Under the pieces are notes generated by a model that saw only the letters and a program-made list of their open reading frames with translations, was not told where the DNA came from and made no database searches. DNA of 64,000 nt from an uncultured Alphaproteobacteria bacterium. Its GTDB lineage: Bacteria > Pseudomonadota > Alphaproteobacteria > CAAGCB01 > CAG-977. The stretch is from contig CALYBD010000006.1 in the NCBI GenBank assembly GCA_944393745.1, forward strand, positions 1 to 64,000, read 5' to 3'. The position numbers were made by a program, and so were the translations under genes. Shown here one piece after another: positions 11,821 through 20,037 of the stretch; the stretch's first letter is position 1; every line of letters begins with the position of its first letter.

Positions 11821-11849
11821 TTGACAACGGCTTTTGTTTTTTTTATACT
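11821..11849 (+). promoter_or_regulatory. Promoter of the putative metallopeptidase gene
   Basis: TTGACA (11821-11826) and TATACT (11844-11849) are spaced by 17 bases, 27 bases before the start codon. Confidence 0.75.
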
Positions 11850-11876
11850 CTTGAAAAAAACAAAGGATTTTCAGAT

Positions 11877-12827
11877 ATGGCAATGCAACAAAATATAAAT
11901 CCGCCGTTAAAATTGGAACGCAATTCCGATCAAGCGATGCTGACCGATTTGATTAACGATGTTGCAACGAGTGCGACCGGAAAAGCTTTGTTGGAACAAG
12001 CTGCCGCTCAGGGATATTCCTTAAGCCTTGAAAGCATTGACTGCTTCGGACTGTGCCACGCAAAAGATAAAAGAATTGTTCTGTCAAACAGATGTTCTTA
12101 TGACAAACTGATTTCTTCTTTGGCTCATGAATCCCGTCATGTCGAACAAATCAGCAAAGGTGCGGAACCTTATTACACGCCGACGGTTTTGCTGAAAGAC
12201 CAGTTAATCGAAAAACGACTGATGGAGGCCGATGCCGTAGCGGTTTCTTTAATGGTTTGTCAGGAACTGAAAGATCAGGGAAAAGAAGCGGCCATGCAAG
12301 CGGCTCTTCCTCATTATGAAAAAGAAACGGCAGCGTTTGAAAAAGGGTTGAAAGTTTCTAAAAAAGAAGCCCTCACCCAAGCTGCCCTGGCTTGGTATGA
12401 CAATGAAAACAGATTATTCAAACACGAATGCCGCGTTGTTGCTCTGCCTGTCAGCGCTGGGGCAAACTTTGAAAACACGACCGGTAAATACAAAGAATTG
12501 ACACCCGAATCCTGTATTGATCGTTTATGTCGTTTTAACAACGAATCTTATTTCACACAAAGTGCAGACGCTTTAAAAACACCGGAACGTGCGGGTATTT
12601 CCCAAAGGTTAAAAGAATGGTTGGACGTTAACACCAATTTGTGCAAAGAAGCCGGCGTTTCTCCGGAACCGTCTGTCAAATCTTTGCCCGTTTACAAAGA
12701 ATCGCCCATGCTGTACGGTCAGGTCAATATGCCGCCGATGTATCCAGATGCTTTTCGTAAAATCGAAGCTTATAAAACGGCACGTGCCGCTTTTCAGGCA
12801 AAAGCAAAAGGAAATGTCGGCAGATAG
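11877..12827 (+). CDS. Putative zinc metallopeptidase (DUF6782-like)
   Basis: Soluble protein of 316 aa with the zincin signature HESRH at residues 84-88 (LAHESRHVEQ) and a downstream LMEADAVAVS helix that could supply the third ligand. I match it from memory to the DUF6782 putative metallopeptidase family; this is moderate certainty. There is no signal peptide, so action in the cytoplasm or delivery by a dedicated export route are both open. The C-terminal third is helical and lysine-rich. It has its own promoter. The substrate is unknown. Confidence 0.7.
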   Translation: MAMQQNINPPLKLERNSDQAMLTDLINDVATSATGKALLEQAAAQGYSLSLESIDCFGLCHAKDKRIVLSNRCSYDKLISSLAHESRHVEQISKGAEPYYTPTVLLKDQLIEKRLMEADAVAVSLMVCQELKDQGKEAAMQAALPHYEKETAAFEKGLKVSKKEALTQAALAWYDNENRLFKHECRVVALPVSAGANFENTTGKYKELTPESCIDRLCRFNNESYFTQSADALKTPERAGISQRLKEWLDVNTNLCKEAGVSPEPSVKSLPVYKESPMLYGQVNMPPMYPDAFRKIEAYKTARAAFQAKAKGNVGR

Positions 12828-12949
12828 CCTGTTATTTGCTTTGTCTTTGTCAGCAGGTATTACAGCGGAAAAATTTTTTGTTTTGCCGTTTATCGGGTTG
12901 ATCGGAACAGATACAGAATAACGTCACTTAAATAAACAAGGATTTGAGA

Positions 12950-13894
12950 ATGACAACAAAACATACTCCCCTTTTGATTTTGGGATCCGGCCCGGCCGGA
13001 TACACGGCGGCTATTTATGCGGCTCGGTCATTAATAACTCCCGTGCTGATTTCCGGAACGCAACCTGGCGGACAACTGACTCAAACCGGAGATATCGAAA
13101 ATTTTCCCGGTTTTCCCGAAAAAATCAGCGGCATGGAACTGATGGATCGTATGCGCCAGCAAGCCGAAAATTTAGGCACTCTTATGATTGACGAAACAGC
13201 GATCACGGCTGATTTATCCCAAAATCCGTTTGTAATCACTTTGGATTCCGGTGACGTTTATACGTGTGATGCATTGATCATCGCCACGGGCGCATCGGCG
13301 AAGTGGCTGAATTTACCGAATGAACAGCCATTGCGCGGTTTTGGTGTTTCCGCTTGTGCGACGTGTGACGGCTTTTTCTACAGAAACAAAAAGGTCGCTG
13401 TTGTCGGCGGGGGCAATACCGCAGTGGAAGAAGCTTTGTATCTGGCTAATCTGGCTTCTGAAGTTTATTTGATTCACCGGCGCGATGAACTGCGTTCCGA
13501 AAAGGTTATGCAGGAAAGAGTAAAAACTCACCCGAAAATCAGGATAATTTGGGATACCGTTGTTGAAGATTATATCGGCGACAAAAACAAAGGCGGATTA
13601 ACCGGATTAAAATTAAAAAACACAAAAACGGCAAAAGAATCCGAATTAGCCGTAGACGGTTGTTTTATCGCGATCGGTTACGCGCCGAACACGGAATTGT
13701 TTCGCGGCCAGCTGGAATTAAACGAAGACGGATTTATTATCACCGACAAAGCAAATCTGCATACTTCCGTCAAAGGCCTTTTTGCTGCCGGAGACGTGCA
13801 GGAACTTTTTTACCGCCAGGCGATTACTGCTGCTGCCGGCGGCTGCCGTGCCGCGTTGGAAGCCGAAAAATACCTCTCGGCTTTGAAAAAATAA
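12950..13894 (+). CDS. trxB: Thioredoxin reductase
   Basis: NADPH-dependent flavoprotein (314 aa) that reduces thioredoxin. It shows the FAD-binding GSGPAGYTAAIYAAR loop, the redox pair Cys136-Ala-Thr-Cys139 in SACATCDGFF, the NADPH-binding GGGNTAVEEA loop and the C-terminal GLFAAGDVQE FAD motif. The start at 12950 is chosen because AAGGA lies at 12938-12942; an upstream TTG at 12944 is in frame but overlaps that spacing. It appears to be a single-gene unit ending at an imperfect terminator. Confidence 0.95.
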   Translation: MTTKHTPLLILGSGPAGYTAAIYAARSLITPVLISGTQPGGQLTQTGDIENFPGFPEKISGMELMDRMRQQAENLGTLMIDETAITADLSQNPFVITLDSGDVYTCDALIIATGASAKWLNLPNEQPLRGFGVSACATCDGFFYRNKKVAVVGGGNTAVEEALYLANLASEVYLIHRRDELRSEKVMQERVKTHPKIRIIWDTVVEDYIGDKNKGGLTGLKLKNTKTAKESELAVDGCFIAIGYAPNTELFRGQLELNEDGFIITDKANLHTSVKGLFAAGDVQELFYRQAITAAAGGCRAALEAEKYLSALKK

Positions 13895-13938
13895 ATCCGT
13901 AAACCGGACAAGACGGTTAAAAAATTTACGAAAAACGC

Positions 13939-13984
13939 AATCCGCCGCTTTTGCAGAAAGTGCCGGATTTTCTTTCTTTTTTTT
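13939..13984 (+). terminator. Terminator of trxB
   Basis: A 13-bp stem with two mismatches (AATCCGCCGCTTT / AAAGTGCCGGATT) is followed by a T-rich run. Confidence 0.7.
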
Positions 13985-14001
13985 AAATATCGTAAAGATG
14001 T

Positions 14002-14030
14002 TTGACAAAAATTAAAAAAAATTGTATGTT
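14002..14030 (+). promoter_or_regulatory. Promoter of the lysine-rich protein gene
   Basis: TTGACA (14002-14007) and TATGTT (14025-14030) are spaced by 17 bases, 26 bases before the start codon. Confidence 0.65.
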
Positions 14031-14056
14031 TTTTTATATATGGCGGGAAGAAATTC

Positions 14057-14755
14057 ATGTCCGAAGTTTTAAAATTAGCATACGAATATAAGGTCAAATA
14101 CGGAAGATCTTTCGATGTAAAATCTTTTTTAGAGGCTGCCCGACAAGGGAATGCGTCTTCTTTAAATCCCAATGATTTTATGAGGAACAAACGGAAAAAA
14201 GAAGATTACAAGAAAAAAGACGATGACGACAAAAAGAAAAAGAAACCGCCAAAACTAAAGCAAAACGGCGGCGGCTTTAATATGAATCTTTCAGACGGGA
14301 ATTGTTCTGCCGATGGTTTTGGAGCCCATAAAGGAAAGAAACTTTTTGCCAAGAATCCCTATGAATTATTTATGCTGATGAATCAGCAGATGAACGCCCT
14401 GTGGGACGCTGAAAAAACACCTCAAGAAAAAAGAATGGCTGAACTGTATGTTCCCCCTCATGCAAAAAACAGAGAAAAAACCATGAAGGATTGTTTTAAG
14501 GCTGCGCTGGACAGCAATATTATTCTGCGGGGCAGTTTGCCGAAAGACAGAGAATTCTATGCACAGATGAAAAAAGAATTTTTCAAAAATCCGAAAAATG
14601 CGGAAAAGGATTGGAAACGCCTGACGCAATTTGTTCCTCCGGCCTACTTGCCTGTCGAAAAAGATCAAAACAAAGATCAGAATAAAGACAACAAAAAACA
14701 GCCCCTTTCTCCGGCGGCATTGGCTGCTTTACAGGCACGCGCGGCAGGACGGTAA
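14057..14755 (+). CDS. Lysine-rich protein of unknown function
   Basis: A 232-aa soluble protein with no signal peptide that I do not recognise. The N-terminal 50 residues look folded (LAYEYKVKYGRSFDVKSFLE). Residues 55-75 form a charged Lys/Asp run. A folded helical middle (90-205) follows, then a Lys/Asn/Asp/Gln linker and an Ala-rich tail. It has a good promoter and terminator of its own, so it is likely a real gene. The architecture fits a regulatory, nucleic-acid-binding or exported effector-like protein equally well; no function is assigned. Confidence 0.65.
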   Translation: MSEVLKLAYEYKVKYGRSFDVKSFLEAARQGNASSLNPNDFMRNKRKKEDYKKKDDDDKKKKKPPKLKQNGGGFNMNLSDGNCSADGFGAHKGKKLFAKNPYELFMLMNQQMNALWDAEKTPQEKRMAELYVPPHAKNREKTMKDCFKAALDSNIILRGSLPKDREFYAQMKKEFFKNPKNAEKDWKRLTQFVPPAYLPVEKDQNKDQNKDNKKQPLSPAALAALQARAAGR

Positions 14756-14785
14756 TTTTATCGCAAAATTTTTAATAAGAAAGCG

Positions 14786-14811
14786 CCCCCGCAAAAAATG
14801 CGGGGGTTTTT
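14786..14811 (+). terminator. Terminator of the lysine-rich protein gene
   Basis: A perfect 8-bp stem CCCCCGCA / TGCGGGGG is followed by five T. Confidence 0.9.
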
Positions 14812-15335
14812 GTATACGGATAAAAATCCGAAAGATTTTGTTCCCGCCCGTTTTTATGACAGACCGATATGAACCGGTCGTTAATATTTCTTTGTAAACG
14901 GATCGGATCGGATTGAATTCAAAATCAACAGCTTTATTGCGACACGGAAATCAGAACTTTCCGAAAGAATGTACCTGTAATTCTTTCCCCGTCAGAGTGC
15001 CGATAATATTCGTATATTCTGTTCAATCACCTTTTTTTGCTTTCCTGCCGCCGGCACGACCTAATCCCCGCCGGGAGGGCATGATCCCCCCTACGGGTAG
15101 TACTGGTCGTACGGACATCAGTTTTTTTATGGTTCTTACCGCAAGCACGACCTAATCCCTGTCTGGAAGACGTTAAGCCTGTGGCGCCGCCACCCCGCCG
15201 GGAGGGGATGATCCCCCTACGGGTAGTAGCCGTACGGACATTAGTTTTTTGGGGTTCTTGCCGCTAGCACGACCTAATCCCCTGTCGGGAGGACGTTGTC
15301 CCCGTACGGGTAGTACCCGTGGCGCTGATCAACCT
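14812..15335. other. Long spacer between convergent genes
   Basis: There is no supported gene in these 524 bases. The first 240 bases are unremarkable, while 15054-15330 is a cluster of GC-rich degenerate repeats with palindromic cores, described separately. Short open frames here are shadows. Confidence 0.7.
15054..15330. repeat. Cluster of three degenerate GC-rich palindromic repeats
   Basis: Three direct copies begin with GCACGACCTAATCCC at 15054, 15145 and 15267. Each holds a core TACGGGTAGTA (at 15092, 15218 and 15305). The first two also share CGTACGGACAT followed by AGTTTTTT and GGTTCTT. The third core extends to the odd palindrome ACGGGTAGTACCCGT at 15306-15320. Unit B is about 30 bases longer than unit A, and unit C is cut at the end of the J-domain gene. 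The composition differs from neighbouring DNA. It resembles an extragenic palindromic repeat family. Confidence 0.85.
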
Positions 15336-15923
15336 TTATTTTTTAACATTTAAAACACTGATAATCAGGCGATAGGCTTCTGTAATATCCTTAAATTTTT
15401 CTTCCAGTTCTTTATTTCCGCCGTTTGAATCGGGGTGATATTGTTTGGCCAATCTTTTATAATTCAGGCGCACATTTTTTATTTCCAACGGAAACGCCAG
15501 TTCCAAAATTCTGGCAGCAGCGGCAATGGCCGGATCAACGTGCGTTTGATCCGAACGAGCAAAAGGATCATCGTAAGAAGAACCGAAAGCTTCTTTTTTA
15601 ATCCCCAGAGGATCGGCAAACATTGACGGATCCGCGCCGCGTTCCCCTAATTTCCACGTCGGGCGCTGCCAGCAGACGTCTTGTTTTAACTGTTCTTCTA
15701 TTTCCAGGGGGGTCATGCCCTGATAATAATCCCATTGAGCATTGTATTCCTGAACGTGTTCCAGGCAAAACCAATAGTAATCCGTCAAAGTTCTGTCTTT
15801 GGGCGCGCGATATTCCGCGGCTTTGCCACAGCCTTCCTTATCGCAGATATGTTCCGGCGCCGCCGGCGGACGACCGGTTAAATCATTAAAAGAAAAAGCG
15901 TACTTTGCGCGCCGGCCCATCAC
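15336..15923 (-). CDS. J-domain protein with N-terminal Cys-rich region
   Basis: A 195-aa protein whose C-terminal third is a J domain with the HPD motif (LAKQYHPDSNGG) that would stimulate DnaK. The N-terminal part has CDKEGC and FCLEH elements that may bind zinc. The J domain sits at the C-terminus, unlike DnaJ itself, and there is no G/F or Cys-repeat region, so it is a specialised co-chaperone. Its ATG overlaps the DUF2889 stop by four bases, and it is the last gene of the aroK-aroB unit. The client is unknown. Confidence 0.85.
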   Translation of the reverse strand: MMGRRAKYAFSFNDLTGRPPAAPEHICDKEGCGKAAEYRAPKDRTLTDYYWFCLEHVQEYNAQWDYYQGMTPLEIEEQLKQDVCWQRPTWKLGERGADPSMFADPLGIKKEAFGSSYDDPFARSDQTHVDPAIAAAARILELAFPLEIKNVRLNYKRLAKQYHPDSNGGNKELEEKFKDITEAYRLIISVLNVKK

Positions 15924-16480
15924 TGTTCGTCCGATTCTTTGGCTTTATAAAAATCCGGCCATTCCCGCTTGACCATTTCGCCGGAACTGTCCCAAGCCAA
16001 ACAGGTATCCAAAGGATCCGGCGTTACGCCGCGACAGTATTTCATCATGCGCACCTGCGCCACCGTTTGAAACGCCGCCCCTGCCGCACCGATCAGCAAA
16101 GAAAACAAATGCGTGCACCCCAGCTTTGCGGGAATACGGCGACGCAGCTCTTTTGAAAAGCCGGGACCGATTTTTAACCCCTCGGCATTTTTAAAAACCG
16201 CCGCTGCACAAGGGCATTGTTTATACGGATATTTATCTATTTTTACCGCCAACCCACGGATTACCATATCGTCGTCAATCGTCAGAGTTAAAAACATTTC
16301 ATGAAACGTTTCTCCCGCACGAATAACGCCGCCACGATCAATACACGTGCAATCAACGGTTCGCCGGTCGCGAAAATGACCTTCGATATCCCAGAAAGAA
16401 TCCGTCCGACGATACCCCGTATAGTCGATATGGCGGAAATAAATTTCTTCCCGATCCGGATCAGTAATAGGAAACGGCAT
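15920..16480 (-). CDS. DUF2889 family protein
   Basis: A 186-aa protein matching my memory of the DUF2889 family (FRHIDYTGYRRTDSFWDIEG at the start, GCTHLFSLL and AAFQTVAQ later). Conserved Cys and His residues are visible, but no catalytic function is established. The start at 16480 (MPFPITDPDRE) is chosen because AAAGGA precedes it. It overlaps the end of aroB by 20 bases and the J-domain gene by four, so the four genes form one translationally coupled unit. Confidence 0.85.
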   Translation of the reverse strand: MPFPITDPDREEIYFRHIDYTGYRRTDSFWDIEGHFRDRRTVDCTCIDRGGVIRAGETFHEMFLTLTIDDDMVIRGLAVKIDKYPYKQCPCAAAVFKNAEGLKIGPGFSKELRRRIPAKLGCTHLFSLLIGAAGAAFQTVAQVRMMKYCRGVTPDPLDTCLAWDSSGEMVKREWPDFYKAKESDEQ

Positions 16481-17591
16481 TACGTTTTCGTCCTTTCTCG
16501 TACAAAACTTTTTCGACATCGGACGGATTAATATTATGCACCAGCACGCCGCTGCCGATATCTTCCAGCAAAACAAAATTCAACTGCATTCCCATCGTTT
16601 TTTTGTCCTTTTTCATATAGGAAAGCAATTCGGAGATTTTCAAAGCGTCAAATTGCGTCGGCAGCCCCCATTTTTCGTATTGTTCTTTGATTTTTTTCGG
16701 CACGTCTGCGGCACATAACTGCATATCGGCAGACAACCAGGCGGCCAAAACGGATCCGATGGCAATGGCTTCACCGTGCAGAATATTTCCGCGCATACCG
16801 GAAACGGCTTCGATCGCATGACCGAACGTATGCCCGTAATTCAACAAAGAACGCAGTCCGGTTTGTTCGAATTCGTCTTCGGCGACCACGGCCGCTTTAA
16901 TCCGGCAACTTTGTTCAACGGCATAGATACAGGCGGTTTCGTCCAAAGCCAACACCTGTTCCCCGCTGTCAACCAGCCAATTCCAAAAATCAATATTCAA
17001 AGCCAGGCCGTATTTGACAACTTCGGCAAAGCCGGCCGTTACCTGCTGCGGATCAAGCGTTTTTAAAGTATGTACGTCAATAAAAACGGCTTTCGGCTGA
17101 TGAAACGTGCCGATCAGATTTTTCCCGGCTTCGGTATTAACGGCCGTTTTTCCGCCGACAGAGCTGTCGGTCTGCGCCAAAAGCGTCGTCGGGATTTGAA
17201 TAAAATCAATACCGCGCAACAAAACAGATGCGCAAAAACCGGCCAGGTCTCCGACAACACCGCCGCCCAAAGAAACAATCGTACTGTGCCGGTCACAACC
17301 GATTTTTAAAATACGTTCCATCAGCTTTCCGGCCTGTTCCAATGTTTTGCTTCTTTCCCCCTGCGGTACCGGCAAAGCGTAAACTTCAAATTCTGCTTTT
17401 TCCAGGCTTTCTTTTACCATCGGCAAATACAACATGGACACCAGATCGTCCGTAATAATAAACAGCTTTTTTGAACGCACGAACGGTTCTATCAGATCGC
17501 CGATATATGTTAAGTAATCCGAACCGATAAAAACCGGGTACTGACATTCTTTGACTTCAACATCAACTTTTACCAACTCTTCAAGCTTCAT
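16461..17591 (-). CDS. aroB: 3-dehydroquinate synthase
   Basis: Second step of the shikimate pathway: it converts DAHP to 3-dehydroquinate using NAD and a divalent metal. The 376-aa length is typical. The signature block GGGVVGDLAGFCASVL, the IPTTLLAQTDSSVGGKT motif, and metal ligands in the LNYGHTFGHAIE and LHGEAIAIG segments are all present. Its start overlaps the aroK stop by four bases, the classic aroK-aroB arrangement of Proteobacteria. Confidence 0.96.
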   Translation of the reverse strand: MKLEELVKVDVEVKECQYPVFIGSDYLTYIGDLIEPFVRSKKLFIITDDLVSMLYLPMVKESLEKAEFEVYALPVPQGERSKTLEQAGKLMERILKIGCDRHSTIVSLGGGVVGDLAGFCASVLLRGIDFIQIPTTLLAQTDSSVGGKTAVNTEAGKNLIGTFHQPKAVFIDVHTLKTLDPQQVTAGFAEVVKYGLALNIDFWNWLVDSGEQVLALDETACIYAVEQSCRIKAAVVAEDEFEQTGLRSLLNYGHTFGHAIEAVSGMRGNILHGEAIAIGSVLAAWLSADMQLCAADVPKKIKEQYEKWGLPTQFDALKISELLSYMKKDKKTMGMQLNFVLLEDIGSGVLVHNINPSDVEKVLYEKGRKRNAVSYY

Positions 17592-18157
17592 CTTTCCCCT
17601 CCTGCAGCAAAGCGGTTGATCCGCGCGACCAATATCCGCAGTAATTGCCCCATTGTTTCTTCTTTATATTCGACACGGATATCCGCCTGTTCATAAAAAG
17701 GCCGCCGTTTATTTAACAATGTCTGAATAACTTCCCTCGGATTATCTACGTTCAACAGCGGCCGATGCGTTCTGCCCGCCGTATTGCGCACAATCGTATC
17801 AACATGGGCATCCAAAAAAACGCTGACGGCTTTTTGTGAAGCAATCTGCCGGGTCTGCGCCGACATAAAAGCCCCCCCGCCGGAAGCCAAAATACACTTC
17901 TTTGCGTTCAGCAAACGATCCATGATGCGTTCTTCTACCCGGCGAAAATCCTGTTCGCCGTAGCGCTGAAACAAATAACAAATATCCCCTCCGCCGGCCT
18001 TTTCGATTTCCTTGTCCGCATCGACAAACGGCATGGAATAAATACGCGCCAACCGGCGTCCGATACTGCTTTTGCCGCTGCCCATCATGCCGACCAGAAA
18101 CAACGTCCTGTCCAGCGGATACGGAAAATGCAGTAATGTTTCTTTTTTCCCGGGCAT
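17588..18157 (-). CDS. aroK: Shikimate kinase
   Basis: ATP-dependent phosphorylation of shikimate (189 aa). The P-loop GMMGSGKSSIGRRLA lies near residues 23-37, the DADKEIEK shikimate-binding segment follows, then LASGGGAFM and the lid arginine in RTHRPLL. It is the first gene of the aroK-aroB-DUF2889-J-domain unit and is divergent from the xerD cluster. Confidence 0.95.
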   Translation of the reverse strand: MPGKKETLLHFPYPLDRTLFLVGMMGSGKSSIGRRLARIYSMPFVDADKEIEKAGGGDICYLFQRYGEQDFRRVEERIMDRLLNAKKCILASGGGAFMSAQTRQIASQKAVSVFLDAHVDTIVRNTAGRTHRPLLNVDNPREVIQTLLNKRRPFYEQADIRVEYKEETMGQLLRILVARINRFAAGGER

Positions 18158-18266
18158 TTTTTTCTGTTATCCGAAGAATTGTTTTGATAAAAAATTCTAA
18201 CGTTATTTTAACTTGATTGTGGCATAAGAAAAGAAGTTTTTAACGTTTTAAACGAAAGGATCCAAA

Positions 18267-18407
18267 ATGCGCCGAAATTCGCGTTGGTATGTTTATCCGA
18301 TTTTGTTTGTCATTATCGGATTGGGCGTCTTTATCGCCGTTTACGACATTCAGGTTCCCAAAACAACCGTTGAAAAAGAAATCAGTTATGACAGGTTGCA
18401 AAAATAG
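18267..18407 (+). CDS. Small single-pass membrane protein (46 aa)
   Basis: A 46-codon frame (MRRNSRWYVYPILFVIIGLG at its start) with AAAGGA at 18256-18260, a hydrophobic segment at residues 9-25 and a polar tail containing Val-Pro-Lys. Its last 20 bases overlap the start of the next gene in another frame, which suggests translational coupling and supports it being real. I do not recognise it. A small subunit or anchor working with the exported neighbour is possible. Confidence 0.7.
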   Translation: MRRNSRWYVYPILFVIIGLGVFIAVYDIQVPKTTVEKEISYDRLQK

Positions 18408-20037
18408 TTTTTTTCTGACGGTTTTATTGTTTTTTGTTTCTTTTGCCGTTTCGGCGCAGGAAAGAATCTATCTGGTGCCGCCGGTACAGCTGTTGCCGTT
18501 AAAAAAGATGGAAACAAATGCTTACGGATTACTTTTTGGCAAAAAGAACGATGTTTTAAACGAAAATCTGTGGCAAAAAACGACATATCCCGTCATTGCG
18601 GGAAAGTTTGCAAAAACCCGCGACAAACTGCCGGCCGCCGCGGAAAAGCTGCGGCTTAACCTGTTACTGACGGCCGGTGAACCGCCGGCAGGAACAACGG
18701 GACAGGCTTTTATTACTTTAAAACTGCGCCATTTATTTGACCACGGATACTTTAACGAAGTTTTTCGACTTATTCAAAAAATACCGGAAAAGCTGCGTTC
18801 CGCGGAACAAAACAAACTTTATGCAAATGTCTTGCTGCTGCAGGACATACAAACGGCGTGTTTCCTGACGGATAAAGAAACCGATGACGTTTTCTGGCAG
18901 CGTCTGTCGGCTGTCTGCGCGGCCTTTAACCAAGAAGACGACAAGGCTTTTCTGGCTTTGGATCTGTTAAAAGAACAAAACAGCGAAGATCCCATGATCA
19001 TCAATGCCGTTGATCATTTTTTAAACGGAGCTCCTTTAACGGAAATGCCGCAAAAAATAACCCCGTTGCGCGTTGCCGTCTGGCGCAAGGCCGGACGAAG
19101 CCTAGCAGAGCTTAACGACAAAACAGATGCCGTCTGGTTTAAAAAATTATTGGTGCAGGACGAAACGATACCTGCCGAACAGCGCCTGGATGAAGCGGAA
19201 AAACTGGTTCAATTCGGGTTATTGGAACCTTTAAAACTGCGTACTTACTATCAACAGGCCGTATTTGACGAATCAACCGATGAAAAAAATCTGACTGGCG
19301 CAATACAACGGGCTTTTTGGTTGCAAAAAGCTGCCGCATTGGGCAGCACGGTTGAAGACAACCTGCAAAAACAGTTGTTTCTGCGCCGGGGACTGGAATC
19401 GGCAAAACAAGATCATCTGAGCTATGCCTTTTCTTCGGCGGCCAAAGACGTTTTGGAAACCGTCAGACCCGATATTGACACTTTGCCCGAATCCGGCCGT
19501 CTGATCGAAGCTTTTGCCCTGGCCGGGCTGAATGAAAAAGCCGATGAATGGCAGACAAAAGCCGAAATGCTTTTTCCCGTTTCGCAGACAACGGCCGAAG
19601 GCTGGTATTTTGCCGAGCTGGCCAGAAAAGACCCCGAAGGACATTTCTTTATTCCCGCGTTGGAATCCATGATGGCGTTTGCCGAACAAAATCAAAAAAC
19701 AAACGAAAACTTTCTTCAAAAAATTGATCGGCTGATGCTGATGTTTAAAACGCTGGACATGATTCAGCCCGATGAAACATGGCATTACACGTCGTTTCCT
19801 GAAGGATCCGAAGAATCCTTCGTTGCCGCACGGCAGACCAATACGGGCAAAGCTCAAATCAATGCGGAGGCAGCCGGCAGTCTTGTTCTGGACGCGCTGA
19901 ATGATCTGGACGGCAGCTATACCGGATTATTAAGAGCCTTGTCTTTGTTAAAAGCTCTCGGACTGGATCGGGAAGCCGCGCAAACGGCTCTGCAATCCAT
20001 GGACATCGTTTTAACTCCGGAATCCTTCGATGAATAA
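18388..20037 (+). CDS. Exported helical-repeat-like protein of unknown function
   Basis: A 549-aa protein beginning with a signal peptide (cleavage after VSAQ or FAVSA). The start at 18388 overlaps the 46-aa gene; an open frame extends upstream to 18289 without a ribosome binding site. The mature part is almost wholly helical with repeated Leu/Ala/Glu patterns, suggesting TPR/Sel1-like solenoid folding, but no clear motif is seen. Its stop overlaps xerD by eight bases. Such long exported unknowns beside xerD may act in envelope biogenesis; this is inference. Confidence 0.8.
   Translation: MTGCKNSFFLTVLLFFVSFAVSAQERIYLVPPVQLLPLKKMETNAYGLLFGKKNDVLNENLWQKTTYPVIAGKFAKTRDKLPAAAEKLRLNLLLTAGEPPAGTTGQAFITLKLRHLFDHGYFNEVFRLIQKIPEKLRSAEQNKLYANVLLLQDIQTACFLTDKETDDVFWQRLSAVCAAFNQEDDKAFLALDLLKEQNSEDPMIINAVDHFLNGAPLTEMPQKITPLRVAVWRKAGRSLAELNDKTDAVWFKKLLVQDETIPAEQRLDEAEKLVQFGLLEPLKLRTYYQQAVFDESTDEKNLTGAIQRAFWLQKAAALGSTVEDNLQKQLFLRRGLESAKQDHLSYAFSSAAKDVLETVRPDIDTLPESGRLIEAFALAGLNEKADEWQTKAEMLFPVSQTTAEGWYFAELARKDPEGHFFIPALESMMAFAEQNQKTNENFLQKIDRLMLMFKTLDMIQPDETWHYTSFPEGSEESFVAARQTNTGKAQINAEAAGSLVLDALNDLDGSYTGLLRALSLLKALGLDREAAQTALQSMDIVLTPESFDE

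Noticed and set aside
15054-15330. CRISPR array
   Set aside because: Only three degenerate units of unequal length (91 and 122 bases) with no uniform spacers and no cas genes nearby.
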